The position numbers were made by a program, and so were the translations under genes. From contig JAGTJM010000027.1 of NCBI GenBank assembly GCA_020747015.1, positions 186,001-250,000 on the forward strand: a stretch of 64,000 bases of DNA, written 5' to 3'. The stretch comes from Pyrenochaeta sp. MPI-SDFR-AT-0127 (lineage: Eukaryota; Ascomycota; Dothideomycetes; Pleosporales; Cucurbitariaceae). Of the stretch, positions 24,292-34,162 are shown one piece after another (positions within the stretch are counted from its first letter, which is position 1; every line of letters begins with the position of its first letter). The notes under the pieces were generated by a model, which made no database searches, was not told the DNA's origin, and saw nothing but the letters and a program-made list of their open reading frames with translations.

Positions 24292-24515
24292 AACGTAAAC
24301 ATATCAAAGCACAAAATGCGCCAAAGCACTGAACATACCAGAGTACAAGGTGGAACATGATGTAAATTGTACCAAGGTACGCAACATACCGAAGTATAAC
24401 AGGTGCCAAAGCATAAAACGGGCTGAAGTATCATATGTACCAGGGCTTCAATGTACTGAAGCATAAGGATCTACTAAAGTATAAAACAGGTTCAAGTATA
24501 GAAATATACTCAGGC
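24292..24515. repeat. Degenerate minisatellite, period about 17 bp
   Basis: A run of about a dozen imperfect units of 16-18 bp, each built around an (A/G)AAG(C/T)A(T/C)A core and often followed by AAAC or TGTAC. Examples are CCAAAGCATAAAACGGGC, TGAAGTATCATATGTAC and TGAAGCATAAGGATCTA. Units differ mostly by transitions. Open frames across the block are by-products of the repeat. Confidence 0.6.
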
Positions 24516-24870
24516 ACACCACATAAGATATACACGTCATGTTACGCATCTCATTCGGATCTGAATTTCCGTTTGTATGTCATTGATCATAGGTCTCGTC
24601 AATAGTGTCCACCAAATTATGCAGAAAACATTACATGCACAACCTGGGGTGAAGTTCCTGGGTCACAGAGCTAGAATTTCCTCATGATGATCTGTCCCAG
24701 TAACACCATATTCAAAGTTCCATCTCCCTCTTCCTTTCTGATCCTCTGCAGGCGGCCAGAAACCATCCATTCTCCTCTCTTCACATGACATTGCAGAAAC
24801 ACGCATCAGCTGGCCTATCTCAACGTTATCATATAGCTCCTTTGCTTCAGACAGACTCCCAACAATAAAC

Positions 24871-25119
24871 TTACCAGCAGCCACAGCAATAACCATCAGA
24901 AGAGACGCAACCGCCTCGCAAGTGCGGCATCGATGTTCGACGTAGACCAGTGGCTTGGCCATGTGTACGTTTGACACTAGTGGATGACTGTGTGGCGTGC
25001 GAGGAAGGGCTACGCTCATGAAAAGGTTGTGCTTGCTGCAGTCGGGTATTCCGAGACTCTCGCAATTGACCCTCCTGCACATGCGACTTGGCGGTTCGAT
25101 TTGTATCTGCAGTCATGGC
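24871..25119 (-). CDS. Hypothetical polar protein, uncertain
   Basis: An open frame on the minus strand whose first ATG is at 25119. The predicted product is polar, rich in Ser, Arg, Gln and His, with a Cys-containing end. A GTAAGT donor lies close to its 3' end (about 24876), so it could continue into a further exon; a CCAG acceptor lies about 65 nt on, but the joined frame stops quickly. No family recognised and no strong support; it may be noncoding. Confidence 0.25.
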   Translation of the reverse strand, partial: AMTADTNRTAKSHVQEGQLRESRNTRLQQAQPFHERSPSSHATQSSTSVKRTHGQATGLRRTSMPHLRGGCVSSDGYCCGCW

Positions 25120-26960
25120 CGACGTACCGTGGTTACAGGTGGCGTATACCCCCCCGTTAGAAAAGTCGAGTTTAGAGTTGGGGAATAAAGTGTAATATGA
25201 AGAGTCGCTCAACAGAAGTAGTAACTTCGCTAGTCGCGCAGTTTATATGTAGGGACTTGAATTTACTTTGGCTAGCTTTGGTATTGATAAAGGAAAAACT
25301 CGTTAGAATCTAGAACTTCACAGAAAGATAAATTTAAAGAAAAAAAGTGATGCAGAAGTGTGTGCAAGACTGCGAAAGTGCTATGCCACCGAAGGATACA
25401 GGACTAGAATTGTACAGCCCAGTGACGTGGCAATCCGCGCGTTTGGTGATTTTGAAGCCCAACGTATTATTCATAGGGAACGCTGTTGAGCATTCGGTGA
25501 CTGGCACTTGTAGCGAGAGCTGTGTTTCGCATGAATTCCGGAATTGAAGGACGATTGGCACACATTTCTTGTGCTTTGGGTATGTGGTCCTCAGGCAACA
25601 AGGCACCAAACAATTCACAGAAATCGTCGATTTAATAGAAGTAAAGATGCTGAAAGCACCTATGGTAGGTAAACTCTGAAGGCAAACAAATCGCAGCGGT
25701 ACTAAGGCTCGAGGATTAGAACCTAAGGTCGGCAACATTGTGGATAGCTCGAGAGACTAGCAAACACAGACACCATATTTAACAACAGATCACTAGCAAA
25801 GTGAACAGGATCAATGATCAGGGAAAAGGATGTATTAATGAAAACCAAAAGGTCTTGTCAAGGCGAATTTATGTCCCCTTCATTCCTCTCCCTCAAGCCA
25901 ACTGATCGGCTCGGCGGAAGCGAGAAATGAAGGCATCACCACCCAGAGGTAGCGGGTGATGAAGTTGTTTAATCTTGCTTCTCTGTCCACACTTGCTCAT
26001 CGTAGGATACGTAACGGCAAGCTCTAGCTTAATTAGAAGCGGAAAAATGGCCGAAACCATTGCCTCTCACTCCCATCTCCCGGTCACCCTCAAATGAGAG
26101 ATGTGCGGAGAGGAAGCTGAGAGATAATAAACCCTCGGAACCCTCAGCATCAAACTTGATGTCCCCCAGAGTCCCACAGTGCCGACGAGTCGACATGATA
26201 CCCCCAGAATCCCAAAGACAACATCACGAAGACATTGACGTGAGTGCCACAGAAGGGTTATTTAGACCTGTTCTGTGTCCATCGTTGAGATAACGATATA
26301 GAAATCTCGCAGTTCAAGCCACATGGGCTTGAGTGCGAAAGGCGATACACTTTGTGCGTCGCCTTTTCTCAATTGTGGCATACGCAGATCCAGAAGATCA
26401 ATCCATAGCCACAGATCAGGTCTGAAGAATAAGCATCGGCATCAACTTTTAGGCTCTGATAAATCAGAATGAATGCTTTCAAGTCAAGCCCGAGCCCTCT
26501 CCGCATCATAAGAGAATCCAGATCAATTCCTGAGGTTGGTCAAACCATTGCGGAACTGACCACATCATCTGATCTTGCGTCGCCTTTTCCAACCTACTCG
26601 CTTAGAGATAGGGTTTGCGGAATTCGGCGCTTGTCTGTGGGTGCCTCATGAGTAAAACATGCCAAGGGCCTTTCGGCCTATCGAAGTCACCCGAAGGCAT
26701 TTTCATATCTGTTGGCTTCTTCCACCAAGGTTGGATTCCGAGACCTATTACAATCTCCTGATTCCTCGCCCAGTGTCGGGGGTCGCCCCTACCCAGGTGG
26801 TCCACGACAAATCCACCACTTTTCAGCGACGAATTATTGTATGCCATCGTGATCTTGCACGGTTATAGGCTGAAACGATAGTATCTTTGGAGCTGACGAT
26901 TTGGTATGCGCCACCAGCTTGATCGAGGGCGTCATGCTGTATGTGGAGGTCGACGGCCCT

Positions 26961-27317
26961 TTATTGCGGGTAGCCTCGATTGAGGCATAATGTCGTAACG
27001 ATAAACGCTTGAGTCTCCGCAACGCCCGCGTTGTGTTCGCTTGGTGGTTCTTCGCAGCTCGTCTTGACCCTTTGATATTCTTGGAACTTCCATGAACTCT
27101 GTGACTGTGAAGTCCATTCATATTCGTTCTGTAGTTGCGATCCGATTGCCTTGTGCATCTTCTCACTCTCCTCGTAAGCAGGTTGACACATGTACTGCGC
27201 TATGGGCAACTGGCCCATCCTATTCGCAGACCTAGGTGTTCCTGGAGCTTCAAACGGGATGGATTTGTGCAGCAAGTCGTCATCCGCCAAGTCGGGGCCA
27301 TTCCACTGTAAGGACAT
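26961..27317 (-). CDS. Hypothetical protein or exon, uncertain
   Basis: An open frame of 118 codons on the minus strand with ordinary amino-acid composition: acidic start, several Gln/Glu/Ser-rich segments, no membrane helix. A CCTTACAG acceptor-like site directly precedes the fourth codons-worth of sequence, so this may be an internal or last exon; I could not find a donor upstream in the matching phase. Other frames overlap it. No family recognised. Confidence 0.3.
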   Translation of the reverse strand: MSLQWNGPDLADDDLLHKSIPFEAPGTPRSANRMGQLPIAQYMCQPAYEESEKMHKAIGSQLQNEYEWTSQSQSSWKFQEYQRVKTSCEEPPSEHNAGVAETQAFIVTTLCLNRGYPQ

Positions 27318-28146
27318 TCCCGTGTGGTGCGAGCTTCTTGCTCGACTTTAGCCAGCCTCGATTTCCGAGTTTGCTGACCTCTGCGGGACGTCTCCCGACT
27401 TTCACAGGCGTTTTGGCCTTGCTGTTGTGGCTCATTGGCCTCGCATAGCACGCCAGTCTTATCTCGACGTGCCAGCCGTGATACGTCTCCCATTATCCAA
27501 CGGAGAGCACGAAAGTGCCGGCTCGTCCGTCTTGGGTCAGACACTGAGGTACAGAAACCTTGGACAAAGTATGTTCACATCTTCAGCACCTCTGATGAGG
27601 TCTTAGATGGCAGTCATGCTGGAGAAACAGGTACGCACTACCCCACCGGTGGTTAAGCCGGCGTGTGATGCGACACCGAACGGCAAGGACAAGCCTTAAC
27701 GGTTCAGACCCAAAGATGGGTAGATAACCAGCGTCCAAGACGTGGTGTCGTGGTACCGAGTATTGTGATACGAACTGGTCGATCGAACGTGTGGCAGCGT
27801 AACGATGTCGCGAATTGTAGGATGAAGGAGAGGTTGGTGGTTGGCCAAGAGCCAGAACACATGAAAACAGGAAAATCTGGGATGAAAGAATGTCGGAAAG
27901 AACAAATGCCTCCAGAGGCGAAAGAAGTAAAGGAAAGTGCGTGAGTGGGGAGAAATCGATGCGTGGTGGTCGAGATATTTATATGGTTGTGAGGAGGTTG
28001 GTCAAAGGTCGGCAAATTTGTACCAGGACATTAGCGCGCCCATGAAGCGAGAGGTCCGAGCGGGCGCGCGTCATTGACGCAGTCAACGATACCAACGACT
28101 CTGACAACTGCTGGTGAAGGAGTGTCTTTCACGCGAAGGCTTCGAT

Positions 28147-28878
28147 ATGGTGAGTTTGAGGTCTCAAAGGATAGGTTCACATGGATACTGAAGCTTCTGT
28201 CAGCCTCCTAAGCGTCGCGCAGCTCCCGGCAAAGGCCGCCTACCCGCGAAGCGCACCTCCAAGCTCGCGAAAGAGAATGGTTTGACTGCGGATCAAGAGG
28301 CCGAAATACGGGAAGCATATGGTCTATTTGCCGTGCATCATCCAGACCACGAAGACTCGAAGGAGGGAGTATTGCGCAAAGATGATGTGCGTCGGTGTTT
28401 GATGTAGGCTGCATTCGAAGCGCGCTTGAAGGCAATGCACTTGAGCTGACCTATGGGTAGTTCTCTAAACCTCGCACCAGACAGGTCAGAAGTGCCATCT
28501 ATCCTCTCGACCATCGATCCCCTCAACACTGGCTTTGTGGAATTTGTGCCGTTCTTGTCGTACGCTGCAATCGCAATGCATACAAAGGAAGAAGGATCCG
28601 ACGAGAATGAGGACGACGACGAATACCAAGGAGAAAGTAATGCGGAAGAAGTCAGCTCGGCGTACCGACTCTTCACCCATGGAGGCGCAGGGCCGATTAC
28701 TCTGGCGCACCTGAGAAGGGTAGCAAAAGAGTTGAGGGAAGATGTGTCCGACGATGTGCTCAAGGATATGATCCTCGAAGCGAACGGCGGGGTCAAGGGG
28801 GAAAGCAGAGATGTTGGGGGCGTCAGTCTAGAAGAGTTTGAGAGCGTCATGAAGAGAGCTGGGCTTTCCTTTGGTTGA
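28147..28878 (+). CDS. EF-hand (calmodulin/centrin-like) protein
   Basis: Three exons, 28147-28149, 28204-28403 and 28461-28878, 206 residues. Exon 1 is the ATG alone: GTGAGT follows it at once, and CTGTCAG at 28203 leads into P-P-K-R-R. A basic N-terminal tail (about 25 residues) precedes four helix-loop-helix units of the calmodulin/centrin plan. The loops are degenerate: the first reads D-H-E-D-S-K-E-G, the second D-P-L-N-T-G, and the last is interrupted by an insert, so calcium binding is doubtful at several. An acidic E-E-E/D-E-D-D-D-E linker joins the two lobes. The basic tail and weak EF-hands suggest a structural or nuclear protein rather than a calcium sensor. The second intron is required: the frame otherwise stops at the TAG just after C-L-M. 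Confidence 0.8.
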
Positions 28879-29585
28879 AAGACGAAATCGCAGACGAAGA
28901 TCAGGCCTCAACATGTTGCCCCCAAATTCATTCTCCATGCCATCGCGCTACCTAGAGTGGAGCAGCTTCGCCAATGACACAACTCGATGGCCGTCCACTC
29001 AGAAGACACAATCGACCAGGACTCAAGCCCATCGTAGTGACGTCAAGCAAAGTGGAATCCAGGATGCTATCCCGTGTGCGAACACTCACATACAACCCGC
29101 AAAGGTCTGTGTAAGGCGGAGAATGTTTGAGGGGAGAAGTGTACAATTCGAGATCGTTGTAGATTGAGCCGTGCTTGCCGTAGAACAACCCAGGCGTCTA
29201 TGCGAAGCAAAAAAGCGAAGAATAGCATGTAGAGAAGCCTATGCTATATTATAAAGTACACACGTTTGACCTTGAGTTTGTTGAACATGAAAGGGGTGCA
29301 TTACCCTGGATAGCGGTGGTGGAAATCCTCCGCACCAATCGATAGTGTTCAGCTTTCCACAGAAAGTCGTGCCAAGATTCAGGGACCTCACTCAGCAAAA
29401 GTACACGGCGACGAATGCTACAGACGCGTGTAACACCAATCGCAGTGCCATTTCTTCCCTTGTACGTCGCCTCTTGCCTATAATTTTTCGCCACAAGGCC
29501 AAACTAATCCCAGATCGCAGTGCACTTCCACGCCCCATGCCCTGAACTGCGGACTCTTTCCCTCCCTCTCCCGCTCCCTAGTTCC
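28879..29585. other. Intergenic region
   Basis: About 700 bp between the EF-hand gene and GDA1. No gene or repeat accepted. The open frame across 29520-29585 is the upstream extension of the GDA1 frame and lacks an ATG fitting the family. Confidence 0.45.
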
Positions 29586-31446
29586 ATGTCCAGCGGCGTC
29601 GAAGTCCCCGGAAGCCAACGACGTCCCGGCATCTGGTCCTACTTCAGCTTCTCTGGTCCCCGCCGTCGTGTCTCCGTCTCCCTGCCGCGCAACTTCGACC
29701 CCAATCGCGAGGACGACGACCCCTACGAGAAACACAATAGACATTCGCGACACCGTTCGGCGAACGAGAACGGCTTCATGACCGATTACAAGGGAAGCAG
29801 CATAATGAACCAGGGGCAGAGGCTACGGTACTTGAAGACTGGTGGTGTTATTGCCTTCATACTGCTCGTGCTGTATTTTGTTGCACCGAGAGATGGATTA
29901 ACCAGACCTGGAGGTAAGTCGAGAGCCGCCACTAATTACGAGGACTGGCTGACAATTTCTGCAGCATCACATTCATCTGGCGGAAATACAGCGGCTGGCG
30001 GTGCAAAGGCGCAATGCACAAAGTCCTACTCGAAAGACAAGCCTCTGATCCAATACGCTCTCATGATCGATGCGGGCAGCACAGGCTCCCGTATCCACGT
30101 CTACAAGTTCAACAACTGCGGTCCGAGCCCGGAGCTCGAGGACGAGATCTTCGAACAAACAGCGAAGAGAGAGGGCGGTTCTGGCCTGTCTGCCTACGGC
30201 GACGATGCTGAAGGTGCGGCGAAGAGCTTGGACGTCCTCATGGACGTGGCTGTCAAGAACGTGCCTCCCGAATACCAAGAATGCACGCCTGTCGCCGTAA
30301 AGGCAACGGCGGGTCTCCGCAAACTCGGCGAATTGAAGAGCAACAACACTCTTGCCGCTGTCCGGCACCGCCTCGAAACCGCCTATCCTTTCCCTCTGGT
30401 CTCTGAAGAGAAGAACGGCGTCGAGGTTATGCCAGGCGAAATGGAGGGTGTCTACGCTTGGATCACTGTCAACTACTTGCTAGGCCACATTGGAGGCCCG
30501 GACAAGAACCCCACTGCAGCAGTGCTCGACCTTGGTGGTGGCTCTACACAGATCATCTTCGAGCCCACCTTCCCCGACACCCCTCGTGGCGGTCTGTCAA
30601 CGAAGCTTGCAGAAGGCGACCATAAGTACGCTCTCAACTTTGGCACCCGGGACTTTGATCTGTACCAGCACTCGTATCTAGGCTATGGTCTGATGGAAGC
30701 ACGCAACAACCTGCATAGCACCATTGTCGACTCGCTTTACCAATCTAACAAAGACACCGGTAGCACAGCCTTCCTCAAAGCCCCCATAGTAAACCCCTGC
30801 ATCGCGCCTGGCATGAGCCGAGAAGTCCCCGTTCAACTGCCCAAAGACCATCCCCTCGGCCAATCTGTAACAGTTAACATGACCGGCCCCGCAACTGCCG
30901 CACCAACGCAATGCCGCGGCTGGGTCGAAAAGACGCTGCACAAGAGCGATGAATGCAAGATCGCACCCTGTGCCTTCCGCGGCGTCCACCAACCTCCCTT
31001 TGAGCAGACTTTTGCCCGCGAAGCTGTATACCTTCTCTCGTACTTTTATGACCGCACACAGGACTTGGGTATGCCCGAGACGTTTACGCTCCGCGAGCTG
31101 CAAGACCTAGCGAACCGCGTGTGCCAGGGTGAGAGCGGGTGGGATGTGTTCACCAGCGTGCCCAAGGCGCTGGATGAGTTGAAGGGAAGGCCAGAGTGGT
31201 GTCTTGACCTGAACTTCCAGTACGAGTTGCTGAGGAGTGGGTATGGCATGCCTATTGACCGGGAGGTGAGGATTGCAAAGAAGATCAACAACAGGGAGTT
31301 GGGATGGTGTCTAGGTGCTAGGTAAGCTCCCAGTCCCCTTTTGCAAGTAACAATGATATTCGAAACTCCATTACTAACAATTCACCAGTCTTCCCCTCCT
31401 CGAAGCAAACTCGGGATGGCAGTGCAAGATCAAGCAGATCCAGTAA
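29586..31446 (+). CDS. GDA1: Guanosine-diphosphatase (GDA1/CD39 family)
   Basis: Three exons, 29586-29913, 29965-31321 and 31389-31446, 580 residues. It is a Golgi type II membrane protein: a basic cytosolic tail, one membrane helix at about residues 83-100, then a lumenal apyrase domain. The conserved apyrase regions are all visible: D-A-G-S-T-G-S-R with the phosphate-binding Ser/Thr, K-A-T-A-G-L-R, Y-A-W-I-T-V-N-Y with the base Glu just before it, and L-D-L-G-G-G-S-T-Q. In yeast it hydrolyses GDP to GMP in the Golgi lumen, which drives GDP-mannose import for glycosylation. The last exon restores the family's C-terminal S-L-P-L-L and Trp/Cys end. The gene is convergent with the CorA-type gene. 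Confidence 0.93.
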
Positions 31447-32067
31447 AGTCAAAGTCGGTCATTATCTTTCTTCCTCGGCATTTGTCTGCTGCTGCTGCTG
31501 GTCTTTCATGACACCGCACGTTTCCCACCTTCTTTCTTGCGACCTCTCCCTTTTTCTCCTCTAACAACTCCGTTTGTCTAAGCATAGGATTGGCGTTTAT
31601 TGGTACGGATTCGTGAAAACGCATCCGAATATGACATATCAGGCTGGTGGTGGTGGTGATGATGATGATGTTGTAGAAATGGCAATTGGGTTATTGGAAA
31701 TCATCTAATTAGCAGCCTAAACTGCGAGTCTCTTAGTAGCCAAATTTTGCTCTCCTGATTAGAAGAAAAGACAATTCATCATGTTTGATCACAGATTAAT
31801 AAGATAAGCGTTTTTATAAAAAAAAAGAACAATGGAAAATTGTTTCTTTAAATTTGGGGGGGTATCTTTGATGTAGTCTATGAAGGGAGAAAAAAAAATG
31901 ACGCGCCCATTTGGAAGAAAGATGCTGAAGGGAGTTGATAATCCCACAGTTTGGGCGACGAGAGGATGTGGTGATGGTGCCAATCCATGGAACCGGAATA
32001 GGCTGTTTGGTGGATGAAGAAAGGCTAGAATTTATCCAAACAGCAAGGTCAGATGCGAAGCAACCGC
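31447..32067. other. Convergent 3' region, GDA1 / CorA-type gene
   Basis: About 620 bp between two gene ends. It holds a TGG/TGA-rich microsatellite near 31645-31670 and A-runs near 31820-31900. No gene seen. Confidence 0.45.
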
Positions 32068-34162
32068 TCAGAAGGAGCCAATCTGGCCCTTTGTATACAT
32101 GGTCTGACGTTTCTTAATATGCATCTTGTGGCCAACATTCAAGCCAATGCCGTTTGTGGTTGCCATGCCCAGTCCATCTTTGATGCCTGCTCCGCCACCA
32201 CTAGCCTTGTTCTTCCTTACAGCGCGTCTCTTTGCCTCTCTCCGCCTAATCTTGCCCATCCACCTCTTCGCACTCCGCTTAATGCGATTGCTAAGGAGCA
32301 CCAGCATGGTGACGACCATGACTGGGACAGCAATTTGCCAGAAAAAGGCGTCCGAGTGGTGCATAACACCGTTGAAGCGGACAAAGTTCTGGCCAAAGTA
32401 TCCGACGAGGAAGGTCAGGGGAGGAAGAAGATGGTCACGGCGGTGAGGATCTTCATGGACTCGTTTTGGAAGGCGCCCATCATGTTGAAGATGAGATCAA
32501 TAAGGTTGTCGGCTGCACGTCGCATTTGGTCCAGGGACGCAGTGATCATAATGCAGTGGTCTTCTACGTCGCCGAGGTAGGTGTGTGCTAGGGGCTGATG
32601 GTTATGGAACTCATGGTCTTGCGGGTTGCGAGGTTGGAGTTGGACTGGTTGATCCAGGCCTGCGCCATGGGGTCACTTTTGTGGTCCCGCAAAGCGTTGA
32701 TGAGGCTGATGATGGGCTGGATGGTGTTTCTGAGAATGGAGAGTTCAGAGGTGAGGAGGTAGAGAAGCTGGCTATGATGTATCTCTGGGTCTTCCAGGAC
32801 ATCGAGCTCGAGTTCGCCCATTGCGTCCTCGTACGCAGCCACTACGGGAATGGCCAGATCAATGATAGCGTCGATGATTGCTTGCACGATCATGCTGCTG
32901 TCTTGACTACGACGCAAAATCGTATCCTCTGTGTTGAGACGCTTCAAGATCATCTCCTCGACCTCATCGGCCGAGTGCTCGAAGAAGGAGATGACGGAGT
33001 TGTCGGCAAGCAGGAAGATGCTGACTTGCTCCACGCTCACGGTGAGGTGCTTGGGCGTCAGGGCGGAGTGCTGCTCGAGGTAGACGATGCGGTCGAGGTT
33101 GTAGCCACCACGATAGCGTTGGAGGGTGCGGACCGACGACGCTGCTTGCGGAATGGGATTGCTCATGGTCGAGAGGGGCGTGCCGTCGAGCTGCTTCTCC
33201 AAGCTGTCCAAGGTGCGCATGACGTCTTCCCTGTGCTTGTGCTTCTTTTCTTTGTCCGAACTTGGCCAGAATGCATTCTTCAGAGTTTTGACAAAGCCCA
33301 GCTTCTTCTTCACCTTGTTCTTCTTCTTTTTCATTGGGTGGCGAGACTGGGACCGCGAACGAGCATGGCGGCGTTCTTCTTCGTCCGACTCGGAGTCGCT
33401 GCTGTCTGAGTCGTCGTCTGGTGTGCGGACAAGCTTGGAAAGAGTCATCAGCACTGGGAAATGTTAGCAAGTTGTCTGCAGGCCCAGGTATGCCAGTCTT
33501 GACAATCACGTACAGAATGCTTGATCCGAGTACCAGTCGACCTTTGTGCGGCTCTGGGTGCTCATCAAGTCCTCGATAGCCAGGCGATGGAGCTGTTTGT
33601 GGTTGCCCAGGGTGCGAATGACATCCCAGCTCAGGCCGTTGACGTTGATCCAGCGACACGAGACCCAGTCTTCCTTGGGGACGCTCAGGAATTCCTCGAG
33701 GTTGTCATTGTCGAGCTCATGGCATTCGACCCGCTCGTCTGAGAAGTCGACGACGGTGATCTGGCATCGTGCATACAGGTGGTGGTAGCTAGCCGGGCCT
33801 GTCGCGTTGTTGGTGTCGACACCGGGCTCTGCGCCAGGCTCCTGGTGCTGGTATGGGCGGGTGGGGGACTGGTAGTGTCGCACCGTGTGGGAGCGCGTTA
33901 TTCGGCGGCGCAGGGTCGTGTCGATGGAAGCGCGGTCGGGGGAGAGCAGGTCGTCTGGGTTTGGGCGTGCCGCAGTAGCCGTGGTGGACGTTGCCGAGCG
34001 TCCGCGGCTCCGCTGGCCATCGAGCTGCGTGTCAATGGTAAGGTGGGCGGGCGATGTGGGCGAGGCGGGCTGCTGCTGCTGCTGCTGCTGCTGCTCGGCT
34101 TCAGTGGGCGAGGTGGTCGCGGCAAAGTCCTGCACCCGCGTTTCGCTGGGTGAGGAGGCCAT
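32068..34162 (-). pseudogene. CorA-like Mg2+ transporter with two frameshifts
   Basis: Exons 34162-33514 and 33453-32068 on the minus strand (intron 60 nt). The N-terminus has a poly-Gln run and a Ser/Arg-rich cytosolic part, followed by the CorA cytosolic domain and two membrane helices, the first ending in Y-F-G-Q-N-F and the second around F-F-W-Q-I-A-V-P-V-M-V-V. The reading frame breaks twice, each time at a run of four Cs on the coding strand: plus positions 32591-32594 (after T-I-S-P, where the next frame continues with H-T-Y-L-G-D-V-E-D-H) and 32418-32421 (after T-I-F-F-L-P, where the next frame gives L-T-F-L-V-G-Y-F-G-Q-N-F). Total exon length is 2035 nt; two more bases would make it a multiple of three, 678 residues. 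Either real decay or assembly error. Intron-like GTGACC sites flank both breaks and could mislead gene prediction. Confidence 0.8.
34070..34093. repeat. CTG/CAG triplet run, coding for poly-Gln
   Basis: Eight CTG units on the plus strand, read as CAG on the minus strand and translated as eight Gln near residue 24 of the CorA-type protein. Such runs vary in length between strains. Confidence 0.85.

Larger units (their letters stand above)
23844..28146. other. Long gene-poor region with a minisatellite
   Basis: About 4.3 kb. It contains the decayed tandem repeat at 24292-24515 and two weak ORF regions listed separately. The frame at minus 25334-25738 has no ATG-led signal peptide or domain and was not accepted. 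A minus-strand TATA-like sequence near 27974-27983 may serve a minus-strand gene I could not resolve. Confidence 0.45.

Noticed and set aside
25334..25738. 134-codon minus-strand ORF with a hydrophobic middle
   Set aside because: No proper signal peptide, domain or splice context; overlapping frames on the other strand are equally open.
32585..33409. 274-codon plus-strand ORF
   Set aside because: Antisense shadow of the CorA cytosolic domain.
33779..34153. 124-codon plus-strand ORF, Gly/Val/Leu-rich
   Set aside because: Antisense to the CorA-type first exon; its composition comes from the CAG run and high GC.
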